Part shown: piece by piece, positions 25,304-35,310 of the stretch | Layout of the letters: every line of letters begins with the position of its first letter | How positions within the stretch are numbered: position 1 is the stretch's first letter | Made by a program: the position numbers and the translations under genes | Notes under the pieces: model-generated | What the model was told of the DNA's origin: nothing | Seen by the model: only the letters and a program-made list of their open reading frames with translations | Database searches by the model: none | From: RGIG6374 sp045600965 | GTDB lineage: Bacteria; Bacteroidota; Bacteroidia; Bacteroidales; UBA932 | NCBI GenBank assembly: GCA_045600965.1 | Contig: JAZRYW010000023.1 | Coordinates: forward strand, 1 to 42,583 | DNA length: 42,583 nt | Reading direction: 5' to 3'

Positions 25304-26305
25304 ATGTTGAGAAGAATAGTGAGCATAGTGGCGCCGCTGGTCGCCGCCGCCCTGATATCATCCTGCAACAGTGAGAGATACCACACCATAGAAGGTGCCG
25401 CGCAGGGCGGGGTGTTCAAGGTCACATATTCTGTGGCCGGCAACAGGAGCGCCGAGATAAGCCGCAAGGTGTTCAAGGCCCTCGAGGCCGTCGACCAGTC
25501 CGTGTCGGGCTACAATCCCAACTCGCTTCTGAGCCGTTTCAATTCCTGCCCGGCTGACAGCCTGATGGAGGTGGATTCCATATTCGCCTCGGTATTCAAC
25601 GCCTCCGTGAGGGCAAGCAGTCTCAGCGGAGGGGCTTTCGACGCCTCTGCCGCACCTCTGTTCGACCTCTGGGGCTTCGGCTTCACGGACAGAAGCGCCG
25701 TGACACGCGCTATGGCCGACTCCGTGCTGGAGTTTGTCGGGATGGAGCACTTCTCCCTCAAGGAGGATGGCTCCCGCCGGTTCATCTCCAAGGACGACAG
25801 CCGCGCAAGGCTGAATTTCAATGCGATTGCCCAAGGCTGGTCGTGCGACCTGATAGCATCCATACTGGAAGGCTGCGGTTCATCCAACTACCTTGTCGAC
25901 ATAGGTGAGATAATGTGCAGGGGAGTCAGTCCGAGGGGAGAGAAATGGCGCATAGGCGTGGACCGTCCCATAGACGGCAACCAGACGCCGGGAGCTGACC
26001 TTCAGAGCATTATCGAAATCACGGACTGCGGTGTGGTTACATCGGGCAACTACCGCAAATACTTCATAGAGGACGGGAGGAAATATTCACATACGATAGA
26101 TCCCGTCTCGGGATATCCCGTGAGCCACAACCTTCTGAGCGCCACTGTCCTGGCTCCGGATGCCACCACGGCGGACGCCTGCGCGACCTGGTTTATGGCA
26201 GTGGGTCTGGACAGCACGGTCTCCATAGTGACCGGAATGCCTGACTTGAAAGTCCTGCTCATCTATGATGATGCCGGCCGTATGGAGACCTGGAGCAATA
26301 TGTAA
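25304..26305 (+). CDS. apbE: FAD:protein FMN transferase ApbE
   Basis: A 333-residue lipoprotein (MLRRIVSIVA with lipobox ISSC). ApbE attaches FMN from FAD to threonine residues of partner proteins such as NqrB/NqrC or RnfG. Family marks are LFDLWGFGF, LNFNAIAQGWSCDLIASILE, LVDIGE and the C-terminal SGNYRKYF followed by YSHTIDPVSGYPV. The metal-binding Asp/Thr region ATTADACATWFMAVG is intact. No Nqr or Rnf genes are in the window. The start is set by the signal peptide and by the promoter at 25263. Confidence 0.93.
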   Translation: MLRRIVSIVAPLVAAALISSCNSERYHTIEGAAQGGVFKVTYSVAGNRSAEISRKVFKALEAVDQSVSGYNPNSLLSRFNSCPADSLMEVDSIFASVFNASVRASSLSGGAFDASAAPLFDLWGFGFTDRSAVTRAMADSVLEFVGMEHFSLKEDGSRRFISKDDSRARLNFNAIAQGWSCDLIASILEGCGSSNYLVDIGEIMCRGVSPRGEKWRIGVDRPIDGNQTPGADLQSIIEITDCGVVTSGNYRKYFIEDGRKYSHTIDPVSGYPVSHNLLSATVLAPDATTADACATWFMAVGLDSTVSIVTGMPDLKVLLIYDDAGRMETWSNM

Positions 26306-26316
26306 CGGAAGCCCTT

Positions 26317-27291
26317 CTACCAGGCGAGCGCGCTGGCTCCGAGGATGGCCGCGTCGGAATCCTTCAGGGAGGAGTAGAGTATCTTCACCTTGCCCTGCCA
26401 TATCTTCAGCTGGTTCTCCTCCATAGCCGCAACGAGGTCGTCGTGGAAGAATTCCTTCGATTTTGTCAGACCGCCGAAGAGTACGATTGCCTCGGGTGCG
26501 CTGAACTTGACGAAATCGGCGAGCGAGTGTCCGAGCAGACGTCCGGTGTATCTGAATATCTCGAGAGCGGTTTCGTCCCCTTTGACCGCAGCGTCGTAGA
26601 CGTCCTTCGATGAAAGGGTTTCAGGATCCACCCTGCGCAGGAGACTCTTCCTGTCGGGATGCTTCTCAAGGACTTCGAGGGCTGTCCTTCTTACACCCAT
26701 AGCGCTGGTGTAGGTCTCAAGGCAGCCTTTCAGACCGCAATTGCACTTGCGGCCGTCGGGTACGGCGCAGGTGTGGCCGAGTTCGCCGGCAAAACCGTCG
26801 TGCCCGTAAACCATCTCGCCGTTGATGACGATGCCGCTTCCGACACCGGTGCCGAGGGTTATCATTATGAAATTCTTCATCCCCTTTGCGCTTCCGTAGG
26901 CCATTTCGCCCATTGCGGCGGCGTTGGCGTCATTGGTAACCACCACGGGAATGCCGACGAAACTGCTGACCAGCTGGGAAAGATACACCACGGACGGCTT
27001 GCCTTCGAGGTCGTAGCTCCATTTGAGATTGGGAGCATATTCGACGGTGCCGTTGTAGTAGTTGCCGTTGGGGGCGCCTATGCCTATGCCCTTCACCTTG
27101 CCCTGATCCTTTGTCTTTTCAATCAATGACTTGATTGCTGACACAAGGTCGTTGATGTAGCCCTGAAGGTCGCTCTGCAGGGATGATATCACAGTTTGTT
27201 CGAGGATGTTGCCTCTGGCATCGACAACGCCGAGCTTGGTGCTCTGGCCGCCCACGTCGATACCCATCACCAGGTTTTGAATCTGATCCAT
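26317..27291 (-). CDS. ROK-family sugar kinase (glucokinase type)
   Basis: A 324-residue kinase with the N-terminal phosphate loop MGIDVGGQSTKLGVVD, catalytic region VVVTNDANAAAMGE, the glycine motif ITLGTGVGSGIVI and the zinc-binding ROK signature with His and CNCGLKGCLE. It probably phosphorylates glucose or a related hexose entering through the MFS transporter encoded 11 bases upstream. No helix-turn-helix domain is present, so it is an enzyme rather than a ROK repressor. Confidence 0.9.
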   Translation of the reverse strand: MDQIQNLVMGIDVGGQSTKLGVVDARGNILEQTVISSLQSDLQGYINDLVSAIKSLIEKTKDQGKVKGIGIGAPNGNYYNGTVEYAPNLKWSYDLEGKPSVVYLSQLVSSFVGIPVVVTNDANAAAMGEMAYGSAKGMKNFIMITLGTGVGSGIVINGEMVYGHDGFAGELGHTCAVPDGRKCNCGLKGCLETYTSAMGVRRTALEVLEKHPDRKSLLRRVDPETLSSKDVYDAAVKGDETALEIFRYTGRLLGHSLADFVKFSAPEAIVLFGGLTKSKEFFHDDLVAAMEENQLKIWQGKVKILYSSLKDSDAAILGASALAW

Positions 27292-27302
27292 ATCAAGTGT
27301 AG

Positions 27303-28586
27303 TTATACGGGAATGTCCTTGTTCACGTTCCTGCAGCCTGCCACGGAGTAGAACAGCAGGTAGCCGAGCATTGCGGCAACGAGCCAGTAGCTGTTGAGAT
27401 AACCGGCTTTGCCTGCTATGAAGTTCTGGATGAAAGGCATTACACCACCACCCACCACGAGGGTCATAAATATGCCTGAAGCGGCTTCAGTGTATTTGCC
27501 GAGCCCCTCGACAGCCATATTGAATATTGCGCCCCACATCACTGAAGTGCAGAGTCCGACCAGCACGAGAAGCAGGCAGCTTGCAGGTACGTTGAACATC
27601 GTGAATCCGCTGCCGGCGCTGTAGCCGGGCATCGAGACGGTGATGGTCTTGGGGATGAATATTGCGGCCACCACCAGGGCGATGGCGACGATTGACACGA
27701 ATATCATCTGCGAGCGGGCGCTGACCTTGCCGGAGATCAGCGTGCTGAGGAAACGGGCCACCATCATAAGCAGCCAGTAGGTCGCGGCGATTGCGCCTCC
27801 GATGGCCGCTCCGCCTTCGACTATGCCCGCGCCCCTGGATGAGGCGTCAGCAAGGAAGAAGTTCAGCTGGGCGGGGATGCCGACCTCGATACCCACATAG
27901 AAGAATATTGCCACCGCTCCGAGCACGAAGTGGCGGAAGTTCCAGGCGCTGTGTTCGTATTTGACCTCGCCCTTGCGTTCGAGCGTCGGTTCGGGCACGG
28001 TCACACAGAGCATTATGATGAATGCAACTGCGAACACGCCCATCGCTATGAACAGCAGGGGAGCCACGTCGGACATGGAGGTGCCTGCCGTCACGGTGCC
28101 GATAAGGGCGCCGACGAACAGGGGGGTGAGGGTTCCCGTGAGGGAGTTGAGGGTCCCGCCTATCTGGATGAGCTGGTTGGCCCTGTTGCCGCCGCCTCCC
28201 AGTATGTGGAGCATAGGGTTGACGGCCGTGTTGAGCATACATACGCAGAAACCGCAGACGAACGCGCCGAGAAGGTAGACGTAGATGGCGCTGCCGCCGA
28301 GGAATGCGAAACTGGATACATACTGTATGCATATCCCTATAAAGCCGACAGCGAGCGCGATGAGCGTCGTTTTCTTATAGCCCACGCTGACGAGCATCTT
28401 GCCTGCGGGTATGCCCATAAACAGGTATGCCGCGAAGTTCATAAGGTTGCCGGCCATCTTGGACCATTCATACTGGTTGCCCCAGATGTTGCCGAACGGT
28501 GCGGCCATGTTGGTGACGAACGAAATCATAGCGAAGATGAAGCACATCGTCACTGTAGCCACAATGTTGATTGATTTTGTTTTCAT
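27303..28586 (-). CDS. MFS sugar transporter (FucP/glucose-galactose type)
   Basis: A 427-residue membrane protein with about twelve segments, starting MKTKSINIVA. Features such as NMAAPFGNIWGNQYEWSK, GYKKTTLIALAVGFIG and NTAVNPMLHILGGGGNRANQL fit the FHS/FucP-like MFS sugar:proton symporters of Bacteroidota. A longer frame extends upstream, but its first 97 residues are Arg/His-rich and overlap the DUF1015 gene, so ATG 28586 is chosen. It lies between DUF1015 and the ROK kinase in one leftward operon; import followed by phosphorylation is the natural reading. Confidence 0.88.
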   Translation of the reverse strand: MKTKSINIVATVTMCFIFAMISFVTNMAAPFGNIWGNQYEWSKMAGNLMNFAAYLFMGIPAGKMLVSVGYKKTTLIALAVGFIGICIQYVSSFAFLGGSAIYVYLLGAFVCGFCVCMLNTAVNPMLHILGGGGNRANQLIQIGGTLNSLTGTLTPLFVGALIGTVTAGTSMSDVAPLLFIAMGVFAVAFIIMLCVTVPEPTLERKGEVKYEHSAWNFRHFVLGAVAIFFYVGIEVGIPAQLNFFLADASSRGAGIVEGGAAIGGAIAATYWLLMMVARFLSTLISGKVSARSQMIFVSIVAIALVVAAIFIPKTITVSMPGYSAGSGFTMFNVPASCLLLVLVGLCTSVMWGAIFNMAVEGLGKYTEAASGIFMTLVVGGGVMPFIQNFIAGKAGYLNSYWLVAAMLGYLLFYSVAGCRNVNKDIPV

Positions 28587-28606
28587 ATAGGATCTGTTGT
28601 TTTGTT

Positions 28607-29854
28607 TCAGTCTAAGTGGAGGGAGTGGATGAAGAGACCGGAACGAAGCTTCGGCTCGAACCAGGTGGTCTTCGGGGGCATTATGTTGCCCGTGTCGGCT
28701 ATGTCGGTCAACTGTTTCATCGACACCGGATAGAGTGCAATCGCTGCGGCCATCTCTCCGCTGTCGACCCTTCTGCGAAGTTCTTCCAGCCCGCGTATCC
28801 CGCCTACGAAATCTATTCTCTGCGAGGTGCGGAGGTCGCCTATGTGAAGTATGTCTTCGAGAATGAGGTTGGAGCATATCGTCACGTCAAGCACGCCGAT
28901 GGGGTCGCCGTCATCATATCTGCCGCTTCTGGCGGTAAGGGAATACCAGTTGCCCTCGAGGTAGAGCGAGAAATTGTGAAGGCGGTCGGGACGGTAGACG
29001 TCGCTCCCCTTGCATTCCACGGTGAAGTCCTGCTCCAGACGTTTCAGGAAACCTTCGGGGGTCAGACCGCCGAGATCCTTCACCACGCGGTTGTAGTCCA
29101 TTATCTTCAGCTGGTCGTCGGGGAAGCATACTGCCATAAACCAGTTGTACTCCTCGTTGCCGTTGTGGGCGGCATTGCCGGCTCGTTTCTCCTCGCTCAC
29201 CCTTGCCGCCGCGGCGGTGCGGTGATGGCCGTCGGCCACATAAAGCGCCGGTATGGACTCGAACCGGGCGGTGATGAGGCTTATGTCTTCGGGCCTGTCC
29301 ACCACCCACAGCCGGTGGCGGGTGGAGTCGATGTCGGATGAAAAGTCATATTCGGGCTCTGTGGCGACATATTTCCTGACCACTGCGTCAAGCTGCTCAT
29401 CGGGATGGAAAGCCAGGAAGACGGGCTCTATGTTTGCGTCCTGCAGCAGGATGTGCTTCATTCTGTCGTCCTCCTTGTCGCGGCGCGTCAGTTCGTGCCT
29501 CTTCACTCCGCCGCAGCGGTACTCGTCGGCGTGGACGCAGAGCGTTATCCCGTACTGCGTGCGTCCGGCCATAGTCTGCGCATATATGTAATACTGCTCT
29601 TTGCCGTCCTTTACAAGCCAGCCGCGGCTTTTCCATTCGCGGTAGTTTTCCACCGCCTTGTCGTAGGAGCGCTGTTCGTGCTCTCCGGCAATGGGCTCGA
29701 AATCTATTTCGGGCCGCGTAATATGCAGGAGCGACATCGCTGTGGACTCGTTGCGGGCCTCCTGGGAGTTCATTACGTCGTAAGGGCGTGCGGAAACCTG
29801 TCCCGCTATGCTCTTGGGCGGCCTGATGGCCGCAAAGGGTTTGACTTTTACCAT
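28607..29854 (-). CDS. DUF1015 family protein (possible ParB/Srx-fold kinase)
   Basis: A 415-residue cytosolic protein of family DUF1015: start VKPFAAIRPP, early ARPYDVMNSQEA, and central YVADGHHRTAAAARV. The DGHHR motif is like that of ParB/Srx-fold serine kinases, so a small-molecule kinase role is conceivable but unproven. In many Bacteroidota I recall this gene beside serC and serA; here it instead leads an operon with a sugar transporter and a ROK kinase. A -7 box TATATTTG lies 22 bases upstream of the ATG. Confidence 0.82.
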   Translation of the reverse strand: MVKVKPFAAIRPPKSIAGQVSARPYDVMNSQEARNESTAMSLLHITRPEIDFEPIAGEHEQRSYDKAVENYREWKSRGWLVKDGKEQYYIYAQTMAGRTQYGITLCVHADEYRCGGVKRHELTRRDKEDDRMKHILLQDANIEPVFLAFHPDEQLDAVVRKYVATEPEYDFSSDIDSTRHRLWVVDRPEDISLITARFESIPALYVADGHHRTAAAARVSEEKRAGNAAHNGNEEYNWFMAVCFPDDQLKIMDYNRVVKDLGGLTPEGFLKRLEQDFTVECKGSDVYRPDRLHNFSLYLEGNWYSLTARSGRYDDGDPIGVLDVTICSNLILEDILHIGDLRTSQRIDFVGGIRGLEELRRRVDSGEMAAAIALYPVSMKQLTDIADTGNIMPPKTTWFEPKLRSGLFIHSLHLD

Positions 29855-29876
29855 TGGGAAGGATTTTTTACCATTA

Positions 29877-29884
29877 CAAATATA
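29877..29884 (-). promoter_or_regulatory. -7 box TATATTTG for the DUF1015-MFS-ROK operon
   Basis: On the minus strand TATATTTG matches TAnnTTTG and lies 22 bases before the ATG at 29854. The motif AAGAATCTGTTTTGAA at 29889-29904 lies immediately upstream, where a -33 element or regulator site would be. Confidence 0.5.
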
Positions 29885-29888
29885 ACAT

Positions 29889-30019
29889 AAGAATCTGTTT
29901 TGAAACGATTAAGAAGCTGTTTAATTTTAATTACTCTCATTTCTTATGCATCTTTTTTGCGTCTTTGCACTTTCAATTCGGTCACATACCAACCGGTATG
30001 CTCCCTCAACACAGATTCT
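29889..30019. repeat. Short imperfect inverted-repeat element in the spacer
   Basis: AAGAATCTGTTTTGA at 29889-29903 and the reverse complement of a 15-base segment ending at 30020 agree at 13 of 15 positions. A related direct copy (AAGAAGCTGTTT) begins at 29911, 22 bases after the first. Inside lies a six-base-pair hairpin, CATACC and GGTATG at 29985-30000 with loop AACC. I see no gene here. It could be a miniature element remnant or a paired regulator site. Confidence 0.4.
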
Positions 30020-30036
30020 AAAAAACGCGGAAACAA

Positions 30037-30894
30037 TCACAGGTCAATCCATCTTATGGAATTGTCGCGGTTCCACCAGGTCATCTGCCGCTTGGCATAA
30101 TGGCGGGTGTTGCGCTTGATGAGCCGTACCGCCTCCTCCAGCGGGTAGAGGCCGTCAAGATAGCCGAACATTTCGCGATATCCCACCGTATTGAGGGCCG
30201 GCAGGTCGCGCTGTGACGACAGCGAACGCACCTCCTCCACGAGTCCCGCCTCAATCATCCCGTCCACCCTGCGGTCGATGCGCTCGTAGAGCACGCTGCG
30301 CGGCCTGCGTATGCCTGTTTTCTCGATTTCGAAAGGCCGCTTCCTTTCGGGAGAGGTCTTCCACTGCGAGTAGCGCCGGCCGGTTGCCAGGGTGACCTCC
30401 AGCGCGCGGATGACGCGCTGCGGGTTGGATATGTCTATGGTCCAGTAGGAGTCGGGATCGATTTCGAGCAGGCGGTCGCACAGCGGCTCGAGACCTTTTT
30501 CGGAGTATTGTCCCGTCAGTTCAGCACGCAGGCCGAGGTCCGCTTCGGGAAAATCGTCCAGCCCGTTGCAGAAAGCGTCTATGTAGAGGCAGGACCCTCC
30601 GCACATCACCAGATGGTCGTGCGTCTTGAAGAGTTCCGTGACAAGGTCCATTGCCTCCAGCTCGTAGCGGCCGGCGGTGTAATGGTCCGTAATGCTGTGG
30701 GAATGGATGAAATAGTGCTTCACACGGCTCAGCTGCTCCTCGTCGGGGACGGCTGTGCCTATTGTCATTTCGCGGAAAATCTGGCGTGAGTCACAGGATA
30801 TGACAGGCGAGGAAAACCTTTCGGCAAGACCGATGCTGTAGTCCGTCTTGCCCGAGGCGGTCGGACCGAGCACTATGGTCAGCCGGGGTGTCAT
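30037..30894 (-). CDS. miaA: tRNA dimethylallyltransferase MiaA
   Basis: A 285-residue enzyme that adds the dimethylallyl group to A37 of tRNAs reading UNN codons. The P-loop GPTASGKT (10-17), the substrate motif SCDSRQIFREM and the late RNTRHYAKRQMTWWNRD are all present. It is slightly shorter than the usual 300-310 residues, without loss of a key motif. Its ATG overlaps the stop of the upstream gene by one base, so the two are translationally coupled. Confidence 0.94.
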   Translation of the reverse strand: MTPRLTIVLGPTASGKTDYSIGLAERFSSPVISCDSRQIFREMTIGTAVPDEEQLSRVKHYFIHSHSITDHYTAGRYELEAMDLVTELFKTHDHLVMCGGSCLYIDAFCNGLDDFPEADLGLRAELTGQYSEKGLEPLCDRLLEIDPDSYWTIDISNPQRVIRALEVTLATGRRYSQWKTSPERKRPFEIEKTGIRRPRSVLYERIDRRVDGMIEAGLVEEVRSLSSQRDLPALNTVGYREMFGYLDGLYPLEEAVRLIKRNTRHYAKRQMTWWNRDNSIRWIDL

Positions 30895-31457
30895 CAGTCC
30901 TCTGTACCGGGTTCGGATTCGTAGAGCTCCTCAGTCTCGTCGTCCTCGTCCTCGTCCTCGAGGTCATCCTCGTCGTCAAGGTCTTCGTCATCGGCGTATT
31001 TCTTATGCTTTTCAGCAGGGTTGGCGGGCATATAGATACCGATGTCCTCGTATTTGTCGGCGAACTGCTCGGGGTTGCGGCCCTTTTCCTCGAGCAGGAG
31101 AGGGTAGGACACCTTGGGGGAGAAGGTCCCCTTCACCTCCGGGTCGAATGCGAACACCACCTTACTTTCCTTGTCGAGGTTGTATATGAATTCGAGACGG
31201 GTGATGCCCTTTTCAACGATGGTGTCGATGGTGATGGCGTCCATAGTTCCGCATCCGAAATCGAAGAAGCCCCACTGGCCGCGGAGCTTGCCGCTCCCGT
31301 TGTAGCCTCTGAACATCACCAGCAGGCCGGGTGCGAATCCGAGATCGTTGACCAGGAAATTCTGGAACTGGAAAAGATTCATATCGGAGCGGACTTCGTA
31401 TGAACGCAGGAATATCTTGCTGCCGGGAATTGTGCCGGCGAATTGGTAGACAGTCAT
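30894..31457 (-). CDS. pRiA4b ORF-3-like domain protein with acidic tail
   Basis: A 187-residue cytosolic protein. Residues about 1-130 resemble the plasmid pRiA4b ORF-3-like family: FLRSYEVRSDMNLFQFQNFL, then TRLEFIYNLDKESKVVFAFD near the position of the family motif for the FxYxYDFGD strand. The last 35 residues are almost pure Asp and Glu (about 153-187), suggesting a disordered, possibly nucleic-acid-mimicking tail. It overlaps miaA by one base. The family assignment is by resemblance only; function unknown. Confidence 0.6.
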   Translation of the reverse strand: MTVYQFAGTIPGSKIFLRSYEVRSDMNLFQFQNFLVNDLGFAPGLLVMFRGYNGSGKLRGQWGFFDFGCGTMDAITIDTIVEKGITRLEFIYNLDKESKVVFAFDPEVKGTFSPKVSYPLLLEEKGRNPEQFADKYEDIGIYMPANPAEKHKKYADDEDLDDEDDLEDEDEDDETEELYESEPGTED

Positions 31458-31504
31458 TTTAAGGTCACTTTTGGCCGCAGTGCGGCCTTATGCATTCGCA
31501 AAAC

Positions 31505-31536
31505 ATTGCAAAAATACTAAAATGTGCCTACTTTTA
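31505..31536 (+). promoter_or_regulatory. Promoter ATTG / TACTTTTA for the YigZ gene
   Basis: ATTG (31505-31508) and TACTTTTA (31529-31536) are separated by 20 bases. The -7 box deviates from consensus at its last base. The predicted transcript would begin a few bases before ATG 31545. Confidence 0.4.
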
Positions 31537-31544
31537 CAACACAA

Positions 31545-32153
31545 ATGGCACAAATCGAAGACAGTTACAACAGTATTTCCGCTCCATCCCGGGGCGTCTA
31601 CAAGGACTTGGGCAGCAAGTTCCTGGCCTTTGCATACCCGGTGGAGAGCGTGCCGGAGGCTATGGAAACAATCGCCGCTGTCAGGAAGGAATATTTCGAT
31701 GCGCGCCATCACTGCTATGCCTACCGCATCGGCTACAAGGGCGATTTGTGGCGCATCAACGATGACGGCGAGCCATCCTCGTCCGCCGGCCGCCCCATAT
31801 ACGGCCAGTTGCTGGCAAATTCCCTGAGCGATGTGCTCGTGGTGGTCGTACGTTATTTCGGTGGCACGAAACTGGGCATACCGGGGCTGATAAAGGCATA
31901 TAAAAGCGCCACTGCGGATGCCCTGGCCGCGGCAGTGATAAAGGTCAAGACGGCCACTACCCCCTTCTCCCTGTCATTCCGGTATGAGGATATGAACAGG
32001 GTGATGAAACTTATCAAGGACTTCTCCCTCTCCCCCCGCAGTCAGGCTTTCGACAACATCTGCAGCGCGGAGGTCGACGTCAGGCTCCGCGATACGGAGC
32101 TCTTTCTGGCTGAAGCCTCCAAAGTCGCCGCCGTGACTTCCGTTGTTCCCTGA
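31545..32153 (+). CDS. YigZ/IMPACT family protein
   Basis: A 202-residue protein starting MAQIEDSYNS. The UPF0029/Impact N-terminal domain is clear from the His and Tyr-rich ARHHCYAYRIG, NDDGEPSSSAGRPI and VVVVRYFGGTKLGIPGLIKAY. A ferredoxin-like C-terminal domain (DUF1949-type) follows. Members are linked to translation control in eukaryotes, but the bacterial role is not settled. ATG 31545 is preferred over an in-frame GTG at 31524 because the family core begins soon after and the promoter box lies between. It ends 10 bases before the convergent recQ. Confidence 0.88.
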   Translation: MAQIEDSYNSISAPSRGVYKDLGSKFLAFAYPVESVPEAMETIAAVRKEYFDARHHCYAYRIGYKGDLWRINDDGEPSSSAGRPIYGQLLANSLSDVLVVVVRYFGGTKLGIPGLIKAYKSATADALAAAVIKVKTATTPFSLSFRYEDMNRVMKLIKDFSLSPRSQAFDNICSAEVDVRLRDTELFLAEASKVAAVTSVVP

Positions 32154-32163
32154 CGTCTCGGAA

Positions 32164-34389
<2,226 letters not shown>

Positions 34390-34427
34390 AATTTTTGAGC
34401 TTGCGAAATTTATTTTGTTTTTTTATG

Positions 34428-34435
34428 TATCTTTG
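34428..34435 (+). promoter_or_regulatory. -7 box TATCTTTG for the FKBP gene
   Basis: TATCTTTG matches TAnnTTTG and lies 42 bases before the ATG at 34478, in an AT-rich spacer typical of a strong promoter. Confidence 0.55.
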
Positions 34436-34477
34436 CGGCCATAAGAACTACCCGGATAACCATTAAACAATCTAATA

Positions 34478-35191
34478 ATGAAAGCAATCAAACTTTTTGC
34501 AATCTGCGTCCTTGCAGTGACTCTTTCATCCTGTGCAGACGCTCAGAAGTCACCTGTACAGATGCCCAAGGCTCAGGTGGATTCTGTAAGTGAAGCCCTC
34601 GGCGCATATTTCGCCAATATGATCACCAGCGATGACTTCGGCGACCTGAACATCGCAAAGATCAACTCCACTCTCCAGCAGTACGTCAAGGAAGGAAAGG
34701 CGCTCGAACGTGACGAGTTCCAGACAGTTATGACCACCATCCAGAACTTTATGATGGAACGTCAGGCAAGGGTCAGCGAATATAATTACGAAGAAGGCCT
34801 CAAGTTCCTCGAAGCCAACAAGGCAAACGAAGGCGTTCAGGTGACTGAAAGCGGTCTTCAGTATCAGATTCTCGAGGAAGGAACCGGCATCTCTCCCAAG
34901 AAGGAGGACACCGTTGTCGTAAATTACCTCGGCACTCTGATCGACGGCGAGAAGTTCGATTCATCATATGACAGGGAAGAACCCCTCACCATCCCTCTTA
35001 CAAGCGTCATCCCCGGTTGGGCTGAAGGCCTCACCTACTGCAAGGAAGGCGGCAAGATCAAGATGTGGATTCCTGCAGAACTGGCTTACGGTGACCGCGG
35101 CCCCGCCGCCATCGGCCCCAACCAGGTTCTCGTCTTCGAATGCGAACTCCTCGAAGTCAAGGCTGTCGCACAGGAAGAAGCCGCAGAATAA
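34478..35191 (+). CDS. FKBP-type peptidyl-prolyl isomerase lipoprotein
   Basis: A 237-residue exported protein (MKAIKLFAIC, lipobox LSSC ending at residue 19). A helical dimerisation domain of the FkpA/Mip type spans about 30-120, and the FKBP domain about 125-228: VVVNYLGTLIDGEKFDSSYDR, VIPGWAEGLTYCKEGGKIKMWIP, LAYGDRG and the closing LVFECELLEV. It catalyses proline isomerisation and chaperones proteins in the periplasm or at the membrane. It stands alone, with its own promoter and an intrinsic terminator. Confidence 0.92.
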   Translation: MKAIKLFAICVLAVTLSSCADAQKSPVQMPKAQVDSVSEALGAYFANMITSDDFGDLNIAKINSTLQQYVKEGKALERDEFQTVMTTIQNFMMERQARVSEYNYEEGLKFLEANKANEGVQVTESGLQYQILEEGTGISPKKEDTVVVNYLGTLIDGEKFDSSYDREEPLTIPLTSVIPGWAEGLTYCKEGGKIKMWIPAELAYGDRGPAAIGPNQVLVFECELLEVKAVAQEEAAE

Positions 35192-35212
35192 CAATCTGAC
35201 CTTACATACACC

Positions 35213-35249
35213 AAAGGGTTGACCAAAAGTAATGGCCAACCCTTTTTTT
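35213..35249 (+). terminator. Intrinsic terminator after the FKBP gene
   Basis: AAAGGGTTG at 35213-35221 pairs with CAACCCTTT at 35238-35246, extended by CC/GG after one mismatch, with a nine-base loop and a T run through 35249. It lies 21 bases after the stop. Read on the other strand it lacks a good T tract, so it mainly serves the FKBP transcript. Confidence 0.88.
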
Positions 35250-35310
35250 ACCGGCAGGTCCTGGAATTCGCGAAGACTCTCCGCCCGGGTTTCCATTCGG
35301 ACAGGGGCAC

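Noticed and set aside
28587..28877. 97-residue N-terminal extension of the MFS transporter
   Set aside because: It is Arg/His-rich and overlaps the DUF1015 gene in another frame; the transporter family begins at MKTKS.
29900..30100. Small plus-strand frame of 66 codons between DUF1015 and miaA
   Set aside because: It runs into miaA antisense and lacks family features; its hydrophobic start is a by-product of T-rich spacer DNA.
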